Part shown: one piece after another, positions 28,274-29,177 of the stretch
Layout of the letters: every line of letters begins with the position of its first letter
Numbering within the stretch: position 1 is the stretch's first letter
Assembly (NCBI GenBank): GCA_036897095.1
Contig: JAYMSP010001752.1
Location: 1-29,177 of the forward strand
Source of the DNA: Plantago elongata
Lineage: Eukaryota; Streptophyta; Magnoliopsida; Lamiales; Plantaginaceae
Reading direction: 5' to 3'
DNA: 29,177 nt
The notes under the pieces: generated by a model
The model's input: only the letters and a program-made list of their open reading frames with translations
Told to the model about the DNA's origin: nothing
Databases searched by the model: none
Program-made: the position numbers and the translations under genes

Positions 28274-29177
28274 TGTTAGTTAATGGTCCAGATAATGGCA
28301 AAGGAAAAGACTAGAGGGGAGGGGGGGGTGAATAGTCTTTTCAAAACATTATCGATAAACAGTCTTTCTTATAAACTGGGAGTTTTCTGATACTTAGATT
28401 CAGAGAGCGGAAGACTTTAAGAGATCGATAAACGTGATTGTGCTTTGTAGTAATAATGTGTGTGTGTGTGTGTGTAATACTGGAATGTAAGAACGATAAA
28501 GTAAATAACACAGTAGTTTATAGTGGTATCTGGAGGTTGCGTAATCCTCCAACTAATCCACTCGGCCTTTCTGAGACTTAGAATTCACTAGAACAGATAA
28601 TTGAGTTCACCTTACAATAAATCTTATTCTAAGATCCCTACAAACAAATGGTTCCCAACCAAATGTTCCCCCTGAGTTTTTCCCTAGCTCCTCGAGTCAA
28701 GTACTTCCTATACTCAAGATAACCTCGGAGCTTTTCCTTGATTTTACAAACCAAGTACATCTCGTATTCCAACCCTTGATGGTGTTGGTCATATGTTGAT
28801 TACAGGCAAGCTTCTCTTATAACTTTTCAGCAATGTTTTCAGAGAGCTTGAAGAGATGACACTACTTGATATACTTATTCAGTATATGGTAGGATCTCTT
28901 TAGTGACCCAAGTAATTGGTACCCGTTCTGGAGAATGAGCTTCACAAAAGGTATCCGAAAGTTCAACTCCTTCACGAATAACAATCTCTTGTTATAGGTT
29001 CAGGACATGTAGAACTACCAGTGATTCTTCGAGCTTGTTAGTCGCAACAATAATCTTGGAGAATGGTAGTATGAATCCTTGGGAGAATACTTGATTGATA
29101 GTAGATATGAACGTAGTTCGTGTGTGTATTTCTCAGCTTCTAAGTGGTGATATTTATAGATGAATTTGAGAGTCGTT
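28274..29177 (-). repeat. inverted LTR of the same copia family (end to TATA region)
   Basis: The reverse complement aligns with the end of the 5' LTR (12872-13766) and with 8030-8763. Shared blocks include the CCCTCTAGTCT end region, the GTGGATTAGTTGGAG block and the TCTATAAATATCACC TATA region at the window edge. It starts in its LTR end (28274-28281) and runs towards U3 at 29177, beyond which it is not visible. Either it is the LTR of a second, inverted element inserted in the 3' LTR, or a solo LTR. Confidence 0.85.
28456..28476. repeat. (TG)n microsatellite in the inverted LTR
   Basis: About nine TG units. The other two LTR copies lack this run at the equivalent place. Confidence 0.9.

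Larger units (their letters stand above)
12325..28280 (+). mobile_element. Ty1/copia Sirevirus-type retrotransposon with extra 3' ORF
   Basis: The element has a 5' LTR, initiator-Met primer-binding site, gag, protease, integrase, RT and RNase H in copia order. A large extra ORF, a polypurine tract and the beginning of the 3' LTR follow. The long coiled-coil extension after the gag zinc knuckle and the extra ORF after pol are Sirevirus traits. The span to the 3' LTR is about 15.8 kb, or about 13.9 kb without the two DNA transposons nested in gag. The two LTR starts (12325 and 28158) align over about 115 bases with visible differences, so insertion is not recent. All coding parts are broken. 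Confidence 0.88.

Noticed and set aside
1..29177. CRISPR arrays, tRNA, rRNA, bacterial operon signals
   Set aside because: No regularly spaced repeats with spacers, no cloverleaf or rRNA-like segments; tRNA-like strings are only primer-binding sites of retroelements.

Overview
This is repeat-rich nuclear DNA from a flowering plant, probably a eudicot. No intact single-copy host gene, rRNA, tRNA, CRISPR array or bacterial-type feature is visible. The window is a stack of decayed, nested transposable elements. Evidence is plant-type LTR retrotransposon proteins, two priming sites complementary to initiator tRNA-Met, long TG...CA LTRs, and DNA transposons with 8-9 bp target duplications. Species cannot be named from the sequence.

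Layout. (1) 1-8014, minus strand: a Ty3/gypsy element, probably a Tekay/Del-type chromovirus. Its 5' LTR (5166-8014), primer-binding site, a coiled-coil leader ORF, gag, protease, RT, RNase H and most of integrase are present; the 3' end lies left of base 1. (2) 8020-8763, plus: an LTR fragment of the same family as the copia element below, abutting a gypsy RT. (3) 8757-11611, plus: a 5'-truncated small gypsy element (RT, RNase H, integrase, chromodomain-like tail, polypurine tract, 448-bp 3' LTR). (4) About 11830-12140, minus: a LINE endonuclease fragment. (5) 12325-about 28280, plus: a very long Ty1/copia element of Sirevirus type, with 5' LTR 12325-13766, PBS, gag, gag C-terminal coiled coil, protease, integrase, RT, RNase H, an 840-bp gap, a third ORF region of about 5.3 kb (22505-27800), polypurine tract, and the first 120 bp of the 3' LTR. 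(6) 28274-29177: an LTR of the same family in inverted orientation, interrupting that 3' LTR and running off the window.

Two DNA transposons sit inside the copia gag gene, each with a target duplication whose removal restores the gag frame. One is a 0.89-kb Mutator-like element (14021-14910) carrying a near-perfect 44-nt-arm hairpin. The other is a 1.08-kb element (15480-16564) carrying an antisense fragment that resembles the N-terminus of the splicing factor ISY1.

The least ordinary feature is the third ORF of the copia element. Its middle is best read as small exons separated by five short GT-AG introns, all in phase 0, although several in-frame stops show that this copy is dead. Retroelement genomic RNA is normally intron-free in its coding part, so a spliced accessory gene between pol and the 3' LTR suggests either env-like subgenomic splicing or capture of a host gene. 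Every coding region here has frameshifts or stops, so the whole locus is likely silent and old, and many of the stops look like C-to-T decay.
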